A stretch of 64,000 nt of DNA, from NCBI GenBank assembly GCA_022794265.1, contig JAAWEK010000003.1, forward strand, positions 409,195 to 473,194, in the 5' to 3' direction. Source of the stretch: Lachnospiraceae bacterium. Lineage in GTDB: Bacteria; Bacillota; Clostridia; Lachnospirales; Lachnospiraceae. Of the stretch, positions 55,597 to 63,552 are shown one piece after another (the stretch's first letter is position 1; each line of letters opens with the position of its first letter). The notes beneath the pieces are model-generated. The model made no database searches, was not told where the DNA came from, and saw nothing but the letters and a program-made list of their open reading frames with translations. Made by a program: the position numbers and the translations under genes.

Positions 55597-56061
55597 TTAA
55601 AAATCAAACGCAAGTCTGATCAATGCAATTTCATTTCGTTCAAATGTAAGGGATTCTCCCCCATCTTCTATGGTCACCGTTTCCTTATCATAAGAACAAA
55701 GGGTTCCTGTATATTCTTTGTTTCCGTTTTTCGCCCGGTACAAACGGATATCTACATCTTTTCCAATACTTCTTTCAAAATCTTTTTCTTTTTTTAACGG
55801 TCTTCCCAGTCCTGGAGAACTTACTTCCAGAATATATGCATCCTCAATGTAGTCTCTCTCATCCAGTAAATCGCTTAACGCCCTGCTGACCAGCTCGCAG
55901 TCATCCACATTGATTCCGCCCGGTTTATCGATGTATACTCTCAGATACCAGCAACTGCCTTCTTTTACATATTCCACATCCACCAGTTCAAATTGATTCT
56001 GCTGAATTATTGGCAACACCAGCTCCTCTGTCTTTGACTCATATAAATCTCTTTTTGACAA
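55597..56061 (-). CDS. rimP: Ribosome maturation factor RimP
   Basis: 154 residues. Needed for 30S assembly. N-terminal domain with FELVDVEYVKEGSCWYLRVYIDKPGGI, the central LEVSSPGLGRPLKKEKDFERSIG motif, and a C-terminal SH3-like domain. TTG start 56061 after GGAGGAGG. First gene of the rimP-ribF operon; its leader carries a strong hairpin. Confidence 0.95.
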   Translation of the reverse strand: MSKRDLYESKTEELVLPIIQQNQFELVDVEYVKEGSCWYLRVYIDKPGGINVDDCELVSRALSDLLDERDYIEDAYILEVSSPGLGRPLKKEKDFERSIGKDVDIRLYRAKNGNKEYTGTLCSYDKETVTIEDGGESLTFERNEIALIRLAFDF

Positions 56062-56081
56062 TCTGCCTTACCTCCTCCAAT

Positions 56082-56113
56082 ATGAAAGAGTGGACTCACG
56101 CCCACTCTTTCAT
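56082..56113 (-). promoter_or_regulatory. Stem-loop in the rimP leader
   Basis: Perfect 12-bp stem ATGAAAGAGTGG/CCACTCTTTCAT with an eight-base loop, between the promoter and the rimP ribosome binding site. No T-run follows before the start codon, so it is more likely an mRNA stability or regulatory element than a terminator. Confidence 0.6.
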
Positions 56114-56135
56114 GATAACTCTATTAACTTCATTG

Positions 56136-56164
56136 AGTATAACACCGATATTTCCTATTTGCAA
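56136..56164 (-). promoter_or_regulatory. Sigma-A promoter of the rimP-ribF operon
   Basis: TTGCAA and TATACT exactly 17 bases apart on the minus strand. Confidence 0.8.
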
Positions 56165-56195
56165 CACTTTTTTTTATTTTCCTGTTTTTCAAAGG

Positions 56196-56224
56196 TTGTT
56201 TTTTTGGTGAAAAAATGTTAAAAT
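56196..56224 (+). promoter_or_regulatory. Possible promoter of the DHH gene
   Basis: TTGTTT and TAAAAT 17 bases apart on the plus strand, 32 bases before the start codon and divergent from the rimP promoter. Confidence 0.5.
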
Positions 56225-56255
56225 AAAGCAAATTCTTTGACATGGGGGCAAGACA

Positions 56256-57176
56256 ATGCGATTAATTACAAGATCAGATTTTGATGGACTGGCATGTGCC
56301 GTATTACTAAAGGAAGCAGGAATTATCAGTTCCTATAAATTTGCACATCCAAAGGATTTGCAGGACGGTCTCATAGAGGTAACAAAGGATGACTGTCTGG
56401 CAAATGTTCCGTTCGTGGAAGGCTGCGGTTTGTGGTTTGACCACCACTCCAGTGAGCAGGAGAGAAATGCTTACAAAGGAAAATATGAAGGCTCCAGTAA
56501 AATGAGTCCCAGCGCTGCGCATGTAGTCTATGACTATTATGGCGGCAAAGAGCGTTTTCCTCGCTTTGATGATTTACTGGCAGCCGTTGACAAAGTCGAT
56601 TCTGCAAATCTCACCAAAGAAGAAATTCTGAATCCTCCGCAGTGGGTTTTATTAGGATTTATCATGGACCCGAGAACTGGTCTCGGCCGGTTCCGAAACT
56701 TCACCATCAGTAATTATCAGCTTATGGAAAAATTAATTGAATGGTGCCGAACAATGTCCATTGAGGAAATCATGGAGCTGCCGGATATCGTAGAACGGAA
56801 AGAACTATATTTTGAACAGTCCGAAAAGTTTATTGAAATGGTCAAAGCTCATACCAAAGTGAGAGATAACGTTATCATCAGTGATTTAAGAAATCTGCCG
56901 ACCATTTATACCGGAAACCGGTTTATGATTTACAGCCTGTATCCGGAGGCAAATATTTCCTGCTGGATTGTATCCGGCCGGGGCGGTCAGGGTTGTTCCT
57001 GTGCCGTGGGTTACAGTATTCTGAACAAAACCAGTAAAGTAGACGTTGGTGCTCTCATGCTGAAGTATGGAGGAGGCGGACATAAGGCCGTGGGTACCTG
57101 CCAGTTTTCCGATGAGACAATGGATGAAAAAGTACCACAACTGCTGAATGAGCTTGTGGAACTGAATAAGCAGTGA
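56256..57176 (+). CDS. DHH/DHHA1 family phosphoesterase
   Basis: 306 residues. DHH-fold hydrolase. The N-terminal TRSDFDGLACAVLLKEAG lacks the usual histidine-rich opening but has two Asp; WFDHHSSEQ near residue 68 is the DHH motif; AAVDKVDSANL near 108 and a DHHA1-type GGGGHKAVGTC near 270 complete the set. This pattern resembles the exopolyphosphatase-like subgroup rather than NrnA. Monocistronic with its own terminator. Substrate unknown. It marks the end of the ordinary housekeeping segment before the van genes. Confidence 0.85.
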   Translation: MRLITRSDFDGLACAVLLKEAGIISSYKFAHPKDLQDGLIEVTKDDCLANVPFVEGCGLWFDHHSSEQERNAYKGKYEGSSKMSPSAAHVVYDYYGGKERFPRFDDLLAAVDKVDSANLTKEEILNPPQWVLLGFIMDPRTGLGRFRNFTISNYQLMEKLIEWCRTMSIEEIMELPDIVERKELYFEQSEKFIEMVKAHTKVRDNVIISDLRNLPTIYTGNRFMIYSLYPEANISCWIVSGRGGQGCSCAVGYSILNKTSKVDVGALMLKYGGGGHKAVGTCQFSDETMDEKVPQLLNELVELNKQ

Positions 57177-57218
57177 TACGTTTTTCTACATAATTAAAAT
57201 TGGCAGAAAAAACTATTT

Positions 57219-57268
57219 AAAAATGCTTTCAGCAGTGGGTATGAATAGCTGCAGAAAGCATTTTTATT
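57219..57268. terminator. Terminator between the DHH gene and vanX
   Basis: A stem AAATGCTTTC-AGCAG with CTGC-AGAAAGCATTT, 13-base loop, followed by T-rich sequence on both strands. It serves the DHH gene and probably the van operon, whose last gene vanX ends 80 bases away. The rest of the 170-base gap shows nothing else. Confidence 0.85.
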
Positions 57269-57347
57269 ATTCTATAAAATTTAGAATACAAAACACAGAT
57301 TTTTTTGGATTTGTGGATGGTTGTGTTGATATTTCTTCAAACTCCCA

Positions 57348-57959
57348 CTATGCAATGTAAAAATTAAAATATGTATTTGGGTACGGTTCATCTGCCAGAA
57401 CATAATGCCACCACTCATTACAATAGGCTTCAAATCCGCTGCTTTCCATGATATGACGCAGACATTCCCGGTGTCTTGATTCCTCCTCTGTCAGTCCGCT
57501 TGCAGTGTGATGGGACCGTTCATCCATAAAATCGAAATCTCCGCCCATAGGAACAAGCATACCAGTATCTAACTGAAAAATCGTGAGATCAACCGCACCT
57601 CCGCGGCTATGGCTGGACTGTGAGGCTACATATCCCTTTTCAACCATCTCATTCCTCTTTATATTTGGGTAATACCGCTTTTTCGTCAGATTGTTCTCCG
57701 GAAGTGACGCCCAATGCAGAAAGTAATCTACGGCACACTGTGGGCGATAACCATCCCACAAGAGCAGACCATACCCCTGTTTCATGGCAAGTTTTTGAGC
57801 TTTGAGTAAAGCGGCTCCCAGTTCTTTGGTCCCTGCAATACGGTTCACCTTATATCCATCCACCGGTTTTCCTGTGAAATTATCCCATGTAGCATATTTT
57901 GCGTCCCAACGGATGCCGGGCAGCATTTCATCCAAAAAAATAAAATTCTTTTTCATCAT
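57348..57959 (-). CDS. vanX: D-Ala-D-Ala dipeptidase VanX
   Basis: 203 residues. Zinc dipeptidase that destroys D-Ala-D-Ala so that only D-Ala-D-Lac enters the wall precursor. Zinc ligands and catalytic residues: SSHSRGGAVDLT (His and Asp near 116-123), Glu/His in ECLRHIMESSGFEAYCNEWWHY near 185, and WDGYRP near 68. ATG 57959 overlaps the end of the ligase region with AGGAGG seven bases ahead. Last gene of vanYHDX. Confidence 0.96.
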   Translation of the reverse strand: MMKKNFIFLDEMLPGIRWDAKYATWDNFTGKPVDGYKVNRIAGTKELGAALLKAQKLAMKQGYGLLLWDGYRPQCAVDYFLHWASLPENNLTKKRYYPNIKRNEMVEKGYVASQSSHSRGGAVDLTIFQLDTGMLVPMGGDFDFMDERSHHTASGLTEEESRHRECLRHIMESSGFEAYCNEWWHYVLADEPYPNTYFNFYIA

Positions 57960-57961
57960 GT

Positions 57962-58993
57962 TTACCTCCTGAGCGCCAGTTTAATCAAACGGTCAATAAG
58001 TTCCGAAAGGGTAAAGCCAGCCGCAGTCATCATACGTGGATAGCGGCTATACGAAGTAAAGCCAGGCATGGTATTCACTTCATTGAGAACAATATGCCCG
58101 TCCTCACGTAAAAACAGGTCAATACGGGCCAATCCTCTACAACCGAGTGCCTGATAAATTTGTTTAGCTGTTTGCTGAATCCGTTCTCTTACCTCTGCTG
58201 ACAGGTCAGCCGGAACTTTGATCATTGCATTTTCAGACCCCTTTTCAGGCTGCGCTTCCTGGTGAATCTTGAAAAAACCGTGTTTCAGGATGATCTGATC
58301 GACCTCGCCTACAATTAAGTCAGTACCGGTTCCCAATACGGCGCAGCCCACCTCACTCCCGGAAACTGTCTGCTCAATCAATACTTTTCTATCATATTTC
58401 CTGGCTTCATTTATCGCTGCGAATAAATCCTCCGCTTTATCTACCTTGTTTACTCCAAAGGAAGAACCGGAACGTGCAGGTTTCACAAAAAGAGGAAATT
58501 CAAAATCCTCTATTTCCGGGCTGCCATCGGTCTGGATAATCTGAAAATCAGGGACCTCTATACCTGCATTTTTTACAGTGGTATAGGCAAGAGACTTGTC
58601 CATACAAATCACAGAACTTTGAATATCACATCCAACATAAGGAATACCAGATAGTTCGAGCAGCCCCTGTATTGATCCATCTTCCCCGAATTTGCCATGA
58701 ATAATCGGAAACACTACATCTATAGGTTGGGTTTCATATCCATCATCTTTTTGTATCAGCAAACCATGCGTATTTCTCCCCGGCGAAAAGACGACCGGAT
58801 TTTCCGCATATTCTTCCCAATCAATGCAAGGCTTTTCGCACAGTTTCCAAACTCCGGATTTTGTAATCCCAATATAAAAAGGTTGATATTTTTCCGTATC
58901 TATGTTTGCGGCAAGCTCCATTGCAGATTTTATCGATACAGTATGTTCTTCTGAACAGCCCCCGAACAGGACCGCAACGTTTATTTTATACAT
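57962..58993 (-). CDS. vanD: D-Ala-D-Lac ligase, VanD type
   Basis: 343 residues, as in VanD. ATP-grasp ligase joining D-Ala and D-lactate, which lowers vancomycin binding. The start MYKINVAVLFGGCSEEHTVS, the middle KPARSGSSFGVNKV and the omega-loop GFFKIHQEAQPEKGSENAMI are those of the VanA/VanB/VanD branch; His in KIHQE marks D-Lac specificity. The sequence resembles remembered VanD more than VanA or VanB. The start ATG 58993 follows AAAGGAG and overlaps vanH by eight bases. Confidence 0.94.
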   Translation of the reverse strand: MYKINVAVLFGGCSEEHTVSIKSAMELAANIDTEKYQPFYIGITKSGVWKLCEKPCIDWEEYAENPVVFSPGRNTHGLLIQKDDGYETQPIDVVFPIIHGKFGEDGSIQGLLELSGIPYVGCDIQSSVICMDKSLAYTTVKNAGIEVPDFQIIQTDGSPEIEDFEFPLFVKPARSGSSFGVNKVDKAEDLFAAINEARKYDRKVLIEQTVSGSEVGCAVLGTGTDLIVGEVDQIILKHGFFKIHQEAQPEKGSENAMIKVPADLSAEVRERIQQTAKQIYQALGCRGLARIDLFLREDGHIVLNEVNTMPGFTSYSRYPRMMTAAGFTLSELIDRLIKLALRR

Positions 58994-59957
58994 TTCCAAG
59001 ACTCCTTTCAAAATTCAGACAATTTAGAATCGTATTGCTCACTGTATCAACTAACACCCGTTCCGTATGGTAGGCCGTATGCGGCGTAACAATCACATTT
59101 GGCATTCTTTGGAGGACAGATAAGTAGGGATGGTCTAACGTCTTATGTGTACAGTCATAATAAAAAATTCCTTCTTCGCCTTCCAATACATCTAAGGCGG
59201 CACCTCCAATTCTCTCATCTTCCAGCGCATCTACCAGTGCCTGGGTGTCCACTAAAGCGCCCCGCGCCGTATTGATAAGAAGCGCCTCTTTCTTCATCAT
59301 TTCTAACTGTTCACGGCCAATCATATGGAAAGTATCTTCTGCCAGCGGAACATGAAGCGTAATGATGTCGCTGCTTTGTAACAGTTCACAAAACGAAACA
59401 TAGTCTGCTCCAGGCCTGTGATTACGGTCATATGCCAGCACCGTACAGCCAAATCCCTTCAGACGTTCCATGACTGCCTGTCCGATTCGCCCGGTTCCCA
59501 TCACACCAACCGTCATATCCCGCAGTTCCTTACCTCGCAGGTTATTCAGACAATAATTCTGTCTTTCTGCCATGTGTATTACGGATTTTGTTCCACGCAT
59601 CAGCATAAGCATCAACATAATGCTATAGTCGGCAACGCTCCCCGGTGAGTATGCTACCGTGCCGATGGTTATACCCATTTTCCCAGCCGCCTGTATATCA
59701 ATGTGGTTAAAGCCGATACTCCGGGTACAGATATATTTTACTCCTGCGTTTTTCAGCTCAAAAAGCAGAGGTTCCGATAGTTCGGCTTTATGGCTTACGC
59801 TGATACACCGGCATCTGGCGGCTAATTTTACATTGTTTTCCGAAACGGCTTCTTTTATGAGTGAGACCGTAACACCTAATTCATAGGAAAGTTTATTGAA
59901 AACCGCCGCTTCGTCCGGCTCACATCCATAAACAGTAATATCAATCTCTTTCTTCAT
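58986..59957 (-). CDS. vanH: D-lactate dehydrogenase VanH
   Basis: 323 residues. NAD(P)H-dependent reduction of pyruvate to D-lactate, the substrate of the ligase. 2-hydroxyacid dehydrogenase fold: TRSIGFNHIDIQAA near 85, nucleotide loop GVMGTGRIGQAVMERL near 150, catalytic Arg in NTARGALVD near 235, Glu in GAALDVLEGEEG near 262 and His in VTPHTAYHTE near 295. It overlaps vanY by 17 bases; GGAGG lies inside the end of vanY. Confidence 0.95.
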   Translation of the reverse strand: MKKEIDITVYGCEPDEAAVFNKLSYELGVTVSLIKEAVSENNVKLAARCRCISVSHKAELSEPLLFELKNAGVKYICTRSIGFNHIDIQAAGKMGITIGTVAYSPGSVADYSIMLMLMLMRGTKSVIHMAERQNYCLNNLRGKELRDMTVGVMGTGRIGQAVMERLKGFGCTVLAYDRNHRPGADYVSFCELLQSSDIITLHVPLAEDTFHMIGREQLEMMKKEALLINTARGALVDTQALVDALEDERIGGAALDVLEGEEGIFYYDCTHKTLDHPYLSVLQRMPNVIVTPHTAYHTERVLVDTVSNTILNCLNFERSLGNV

Positions 59958-61029
59958 TGGTTACCTCCTTAATAGCGCATTGGGTTTTTATTGCGTTATA
60001 AATATCGATACTGTCCTGAAATCTGTCATCCTCAGTAGACCCCATAACTGCGCAGATATAGGTATTTCCGTTTATGACAGCAGCAGAAACGATACATGCG
60101 CCGCTGAGACTGCTGGTTCCTGTCTTTAGGCCGATTACTTCAGGGAGATAATATTGGCTGCCTGGATTGAGAAGTTCATTTGTATTGTTATAAGTAACCT
60201 CCCGGCCATTCGGCCATCTTTCATAAGACGAATTACTTGCTACAATCTCTGAAATATAAGGGTCATCTAAACATGCCTTTGCTATAACGGCGAGATCATA
60301 TGCCGTGGTATACTGCCCATCAGCGTCATATCCATCCGGGACTACAAAATTCGAGTTTTCTGCGCCAAGCGATTTTGCCTTCCCGTTGACTTTATCCACG
60401 AACACCTGGGTAGCCTGCTTATTTGTCAGACTGTTATCGCCGGCAATTTTCTTTCCGGTATTTACCGCAAGCGTATAAGCCGCGTCATTGCCAGAAGGAA
60501 GCATAAGAGCAATTAAGAGCTGTCTGACAGTCAGGGTATCGCCCTGCATAAGCCATGCCCTTGACGAATCATCATGTATCATTTCAATTTCCGCACCTAC
60601 CCTCATTTCATCGTCCGGAGAACAGTAGTCCAGCACGGTCAAAGCCGTAATCATCTTAGCTGTGCTGGCCGGCGCAATTTTATCTGTACTGCTTTTCTGA
60701 TACAATACCGTATTGGTGTCGGCATTGATTACAATGGCGTTTGCCGCCGTGACGTCCACGGAAAGAGAATTTGCAGAGTCAGGGGAAGTGGGAACTGTCT
60801 CGTTTTGTTCGCCATCTGCCAAAGAATAATTCTCATTATTTTGAGTAACCTTTCTGCCGGGGATAGCAGTTTCTTTACCGCCTCTTATCAGATTCACAAT
60901 TCCGAATACCGTAACGGCTGTGAGTATACAGAGCACAATACATACAACCCTGTAATAACCCCTTTTTTTCTTTTTTGCTTTCCTCCGGTTCCTGCTTTCG
61001 TAGTTTCCGTTATTATTCTGATATTCCAT
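59941..61029 (-). CDS. vanY: D,D-carboxypeptidase VanY, penicillin-binding-protein type
   Basis: 362 residues. It removes the terminal D-Ala of pentapeptide precursors. The N-terminal Lys/Arg cluster and one membrane anchor (about 30-50) are followed by a serine DD-peptidase: STAK near 120, SGN near 175, KTG near 305. VanA/VanB clusters use a zinc VanY; the serine type is a mark of VanD clusters. The start ATG 61029 is within a longer frame; its AAAGGAG is 12 bases upstream, a long but usable spacing. Confidence 0.92.
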   Translation of the reverse strand: MEYQNNNGNYESRNRRKAKKKKRGYYRVVCIVLCILTAVTVFGIVNLIRGGKETAIPGRKVTQNNENYSLADGEQNETVPTSPDSANSLSVDVTAANAIVINADTNTVLYQKSSTDKIAPASTAKMITALTVLDYCSPDDEMRVGAEIEMIHDDSSRAWLMQGDTLTVRQLLIALMLPSGNDAAYTLAVNTGKKIAGDNSLTNKQATQVFVDKVNGKAKSLGAENSNFVVPDGYDADGQYTTAYDLAVIAKACLDDPYISEIVASNSSYERWPNGREVTYNNTNELLNPGSQYYLPEVIGLKTGTSSLSGACIVSAAVINGNTYICAVMGSTEDDRFQDSIDIYNAIKTQCAIKEVTNEERD

Positions 61030-61054
61030 CGTTATCCCAAACTCCTTTCTGGAA

Positions 61055-61103
61055 GTAAAAAATCGCTCCACCCGATATATAGCATATCAGAATGGAGCAA
61101 TTT
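61055..61103 (-). terminator. Terminator-like hairpin upstream of vanY
   Basis: AAUUGCUCCA pairs with UGGAGCGAUU (ten pairs, one G-U) around a 22-base loop and is followed by a U-run. It would separate vanRS from vanYHDX. Its loop contains the putative vanY promoter -10. Confidence 0.65.
61076..61084 (-). promoter_or_regulatory. Putative extended -10 of the vanYHDX promoter
   Basis: TGC-TATATA on the minus strand, without a good -35, as expected for a promoter activated by VanR from upstream sites. Confidence 0.5.
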
Positions 61104-61146
61104 ATGTTTTCGCTTTTCTTTGTGGATAATATATGATTTTTAACGG

Positions 61147-61169
61147 AATTTCTTACGATTTTCCTACGA
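61147..61169 (-). promoter_or_regulatory. Tandem VanR boxes upstream of vanYHDX
   Basis: Two adjacent direct copies, TCGTAGGAAAA and TCGTAAGAAAT, with an 11-base period; a weaker third copy (TCCGTTAAAAA) follows. They match the TCGTA-N-GAAA core remembered for VanR sites at vanH promoters. They overlap the last codons and stop of vanS, about 65 bases before the -10. Confidence 0.65.
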
Positions 61170-62306
61170 TGGGCAATGACACCTCAAAACAGGTGAGACC
61201 GTCCGCACTGTGGGCGGTAATCTGCCCGTGATGAAGTTCAATAATCTCCTTTGCAATGGCAAGTCCCAGGCCAGCCCCGCCCGTAGCGGAACTTCTTGAC
61301 ACATCCAGACGGCAGAACTGCTCAAATATTCTTTTTAATCGTTCCTGCGGGATTGTATTTCCCTCGTTCATGACTTTAATCAGCACATGATCTTCTATCT
61401 GCTCTGCAACAATCTTAATGCTTGTATCTGCATCACAATAGCTGACCGCATTTCGCAGCAGGTTATCAAATACACGTTGCATTTTATTTGCATCGCACGA
61501 AACAATAATGTCTGGCTGCATTTCAAATTCCAGCTTCAGATTTTTGCCGGCCAGCATCGGCTTAAACTCGTATGCCAACTGTTCGAGCATTCTCGTCAGA
61601 TTGATTTTGCCATATACAAGCGTAATATTGGAAAGGTTGAACCGCGTGATTTCAAAAAATTCGTTAATCAAATCCTCAAGACGTTCAGCCTTATCCAGTG
61701 ATATGGATAAATACCGTTCCCTGAGTTCATCGGAAATCTGACCTTCATCCCTTAACAGTGTCAAATATCCGATTACTGATGAAAGAGGAGTTTTTAAGTC
61801 ATGGGCCAGATACATAACAAGGTCATTTTTCCTTTGTTCCGCAAGCTCGGCATCCGACTTTCTTTTCATAAGAGTATGCCGTATGGAATTAATCTTTCTT
61901 TCCGTTGAAGCCAGTTCTGCCGGCAAAGCAATATCCTGGGCATCTTCATGCATTAGAGAATCAATGCCACGGTTAATCTCCTTAAAGTATTTTGAAACAT
62001 TGCCCACAAACATGCGAAAAATCACGAAAAACACAGCCAAAATTGCCAGCAGGAAAAGCCAAAATTCATATCTCTTAAAGGTATTCCAGTAGGTGACTAC
62101 GGCTTCATTGCGGTCATGGTAAACGAAATACTCTAAAATATAAACTACGACGTTTGCAAAATTTCCTTTTAAGATAAACAGATAAACAGATAAACACCCG
62201 CTATAATCAGAAGGGAACATGCCATCATGAGCAGCATTTTGATGGATAATCTGTTTTTAAAAAGTAAATAGTCATCTTCATATTTTGTTTTCTTTCTATT
62301 TTTCAA
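61153..62306 (-). pseudogene. vanS: Sensor histidine kinase VanS, frameshifted by an 8-bp expansion
   Basis: Kinase/phosphatase partner of VanR. The reading frame opens at TTG 62306, overlapping the vanR stop, and encodes 45 residues with the first membrane segment, then hits TAA at 62169-62171. The rest (second membrane segment, H-box LAHDLKTPLSSVIGYL, N-box NLLRNAVSYC, G-box GAGLGLAIA) is intact in another frame. Three tandem octamers AGATAAAC (plus strand, 62172-62195) cause the shift. With two copies the frame reads GVYLFILKGNF and gives 381 codons, the length I recall for VanS of VanD clusters. An ATG at 62220 could restart the downstream part, but without a ribosome binding site or first membrane segment. 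Confidence 0.88.
62172..62195. repeat. Three tandem 8-bp repeats in vanS
   Basis: AGATAAAC at 62172-62179, 62180-62187 and 62188-62195. Loss of one unit restores the gene. Such short repeats expand and contract by slippage. Confidence 0.95.
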
Positions 62307-62994
62307 TGGTATATCCCACTCCCCACACAGTTTTTATAAATTTCGGGTTCTTTGCCCGTTCCTTCATTTTTTCTCTGAGACGTCCGATATGGGCCATAAC
62401 AGTATTATTGTTATCCATATATTTTTCACCCCATATTGCTTCAAATAGCTCCTCCGTTGTAACAACCTTCCCCTGGTTTTCACACAGATACCAAAGAATG
62501 GAAAACTCTGTCGGCGTCAGTTGAATCTCTTTTCCAAACAAGATACATTTGTGACTATTCTTGCTGATTGTCATTCCTCTTATATCGTATTCACTTCGTT
62601 CAGCTTCCTGTTTGATATGGGGTTGTCTGTATCTCATATACTGTCTTAGCTGCGCTTTCACTCTGGCAACCACTTCCAGGGGATTGAACGGTTTCGTGAT
62701 ATAGTCGTCCGCAATGGACAGCCCCATGATTTTATCCCCATCAAGGGCTTTCGCTGTTAGCATAATTATAGGAAAATAAAATTTCTCCCGGATTTTCTGG
62801 CAAATTTGAAAGCCATCAATATCCGGGAGCATAATATCTAATATGGCTAAATCCAGTTCCGTGGACTCAATGCACTTTAACGCATCTGTGCCGTTGTAAA
62901 ATTTATAAACGGTAAATCCATCATTTTTCAGATAGAGTTCGACCAAATCGGCCAACTCCTTTTCATCATCAACCACTAAGATTTTTTCATTCAT
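62296..62994 (-). CDS. vanR: Response regulator VanR
   Basis: 232 residues. OmpR/PhoB family activator of the van genes. Receiver domain with DDE near residue 8, phospho-acceptor Asp in LAILDIMLPD near 53, and Lys in YITKPFNP near 102. The C-terminal winged helix contains LTPTEFSILWYLCENQGKVVTTEELFEAIWG and VWGVGYTIEK. The start ATG 62994 follows AAGGAGC; a 16-codon longer frame lacks a site. Without VanS it could be phosphorylated by acetyl phosphate or other kinases. Confidence 0.96.
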   Translation of the reverse strand: MNEKILVVDDEKELADLVELYLKNDGFTVYKFYNGTDALKCIESTELDLAILDIMLPDIDGFQICQKIREKFYFPIIMLTAKALDGDKIMGLSIADDYITKPFNPLEVVARVKAQLRQYMRYRQPHIKQEAERSEYDIRGMTISKNSHKCILFGKEIQLTPTEFSILWYLCENQGKVVTTEELFEAIWGEKYMDNNNTVMAHIGRLREKMKERAKNPKFIKTVWGVGYTIEK

Positions 62995-63064
62995 TGTATT
63001 GCTCCTTGTTTCTCCAATCAATCTGTCTTTATTATGTGCCAAAACACTGTCACATTACCAGCCG

Positions 63065-63093
63065 ATAGTAGCATAATTATAGATAATCGTCAA
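63065..63093 (-). promoter_or_regulatory. Sigma-A promoter of vanR
   Basis: TTGACG and TACTAT exactly 17 bases apart on the minus strand, about 70 bases before vanR. The -35 lies in one arm of the inverted repeat 63085-63120. Confidence 0.7.
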
Positions 63094-63120
63094 GACGGCT
63101 TACTTCCGTTCTTGACGATT
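63085..63120. promoter_or_regulatory. Inverted repeat at the vanR promoter
   Basis: AATCGTCAAGACGG and CCGTTCTTGACGATT pair with one bulged base. Each arm contains TCGTCAAGA, which resembles the TCGTAAGAA of the VanR boxes, so it may be an autoregulatory VanR site. It also covers the end of the methyltransferase remnant. Confidence 0.5.
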
Positions 63121-63512
63121 ACCCACATTAAGGGAAACAGATAGATAGGGCAGTTGGTAAATTCATTCCCAACATATTTTTCTAAGAGTTTGTTAATTGC
63201 TTTCTCACGGCGAATAAAATAGTTTACTGTCCAACATTGTTCCGGCAAAGCAAAAGACGCAATAAACTGATAACCGCATTTCTGCATGGTTTCTATATTT
63301 TCACTGATAGAATCCAATCGGCTTCCCGCATCTGTCCAAAACTTTTGAACAACCGTCGGCTGTTCTATTGTAAGCCAAGATGGACAGGTTACTGCGACAA
63401 AACCTTCTTTTTTAAGAAAATCATGCCAGTGTGAAAGTCCCTTTTCAAAACCAATGTTATCAATCGCACCTTCCGACCAGATTAAATCCAGGGAATTCTT
63501 TTGAAATGGCAA
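63090..63512 (-). pseudogene. 5'-truncated SAM-dependent methyltransferase remnant
   Basis: 140 codons from TTG 63512 match the C-terminal half of a class I methyltransferase: LPFQKNSLDLIWSEGAIDNIGFEKGLSHWHDFLKKEGFVAVTCPSW. The SAM-binding glycine loop is missing; in-frame sequence upstream reaches a stop within about 65 bases and belongs to the next gene. The last 20 residues also depart from the usual end. So it is a remnant, probably not functional. Confidence 0.75.
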
Positions 63513-63552
63513 GTTTCCATTTTTATTTCCTCCATAAATTTCAGTTTGAAAA

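Noticed and set aside
57962-58993. Housekeeping D-Ala-D-Ala ligase or VanC/G type D-Ser ligase
   Set aside because: The KIHQE omega-loop and the vanH/vanX neighbours indicate D-lactate as substrate; no vanT or vanXY is present.
61153-62220. An intact 355-residue VanS starting at ATG 62220
   Set aside because: No ribosome binding site, and its first 13 codons are the wrong frame of the true N-terminus. Upstream sequence in another frame restores a proper VanS start, so this is the downstream half of a frameshifted gene.
63237-63434. Plus-strand 65-codon frame near the right end
   Set aside because: Antisense to the methyltransferase remnant, without a ribosome binding site.
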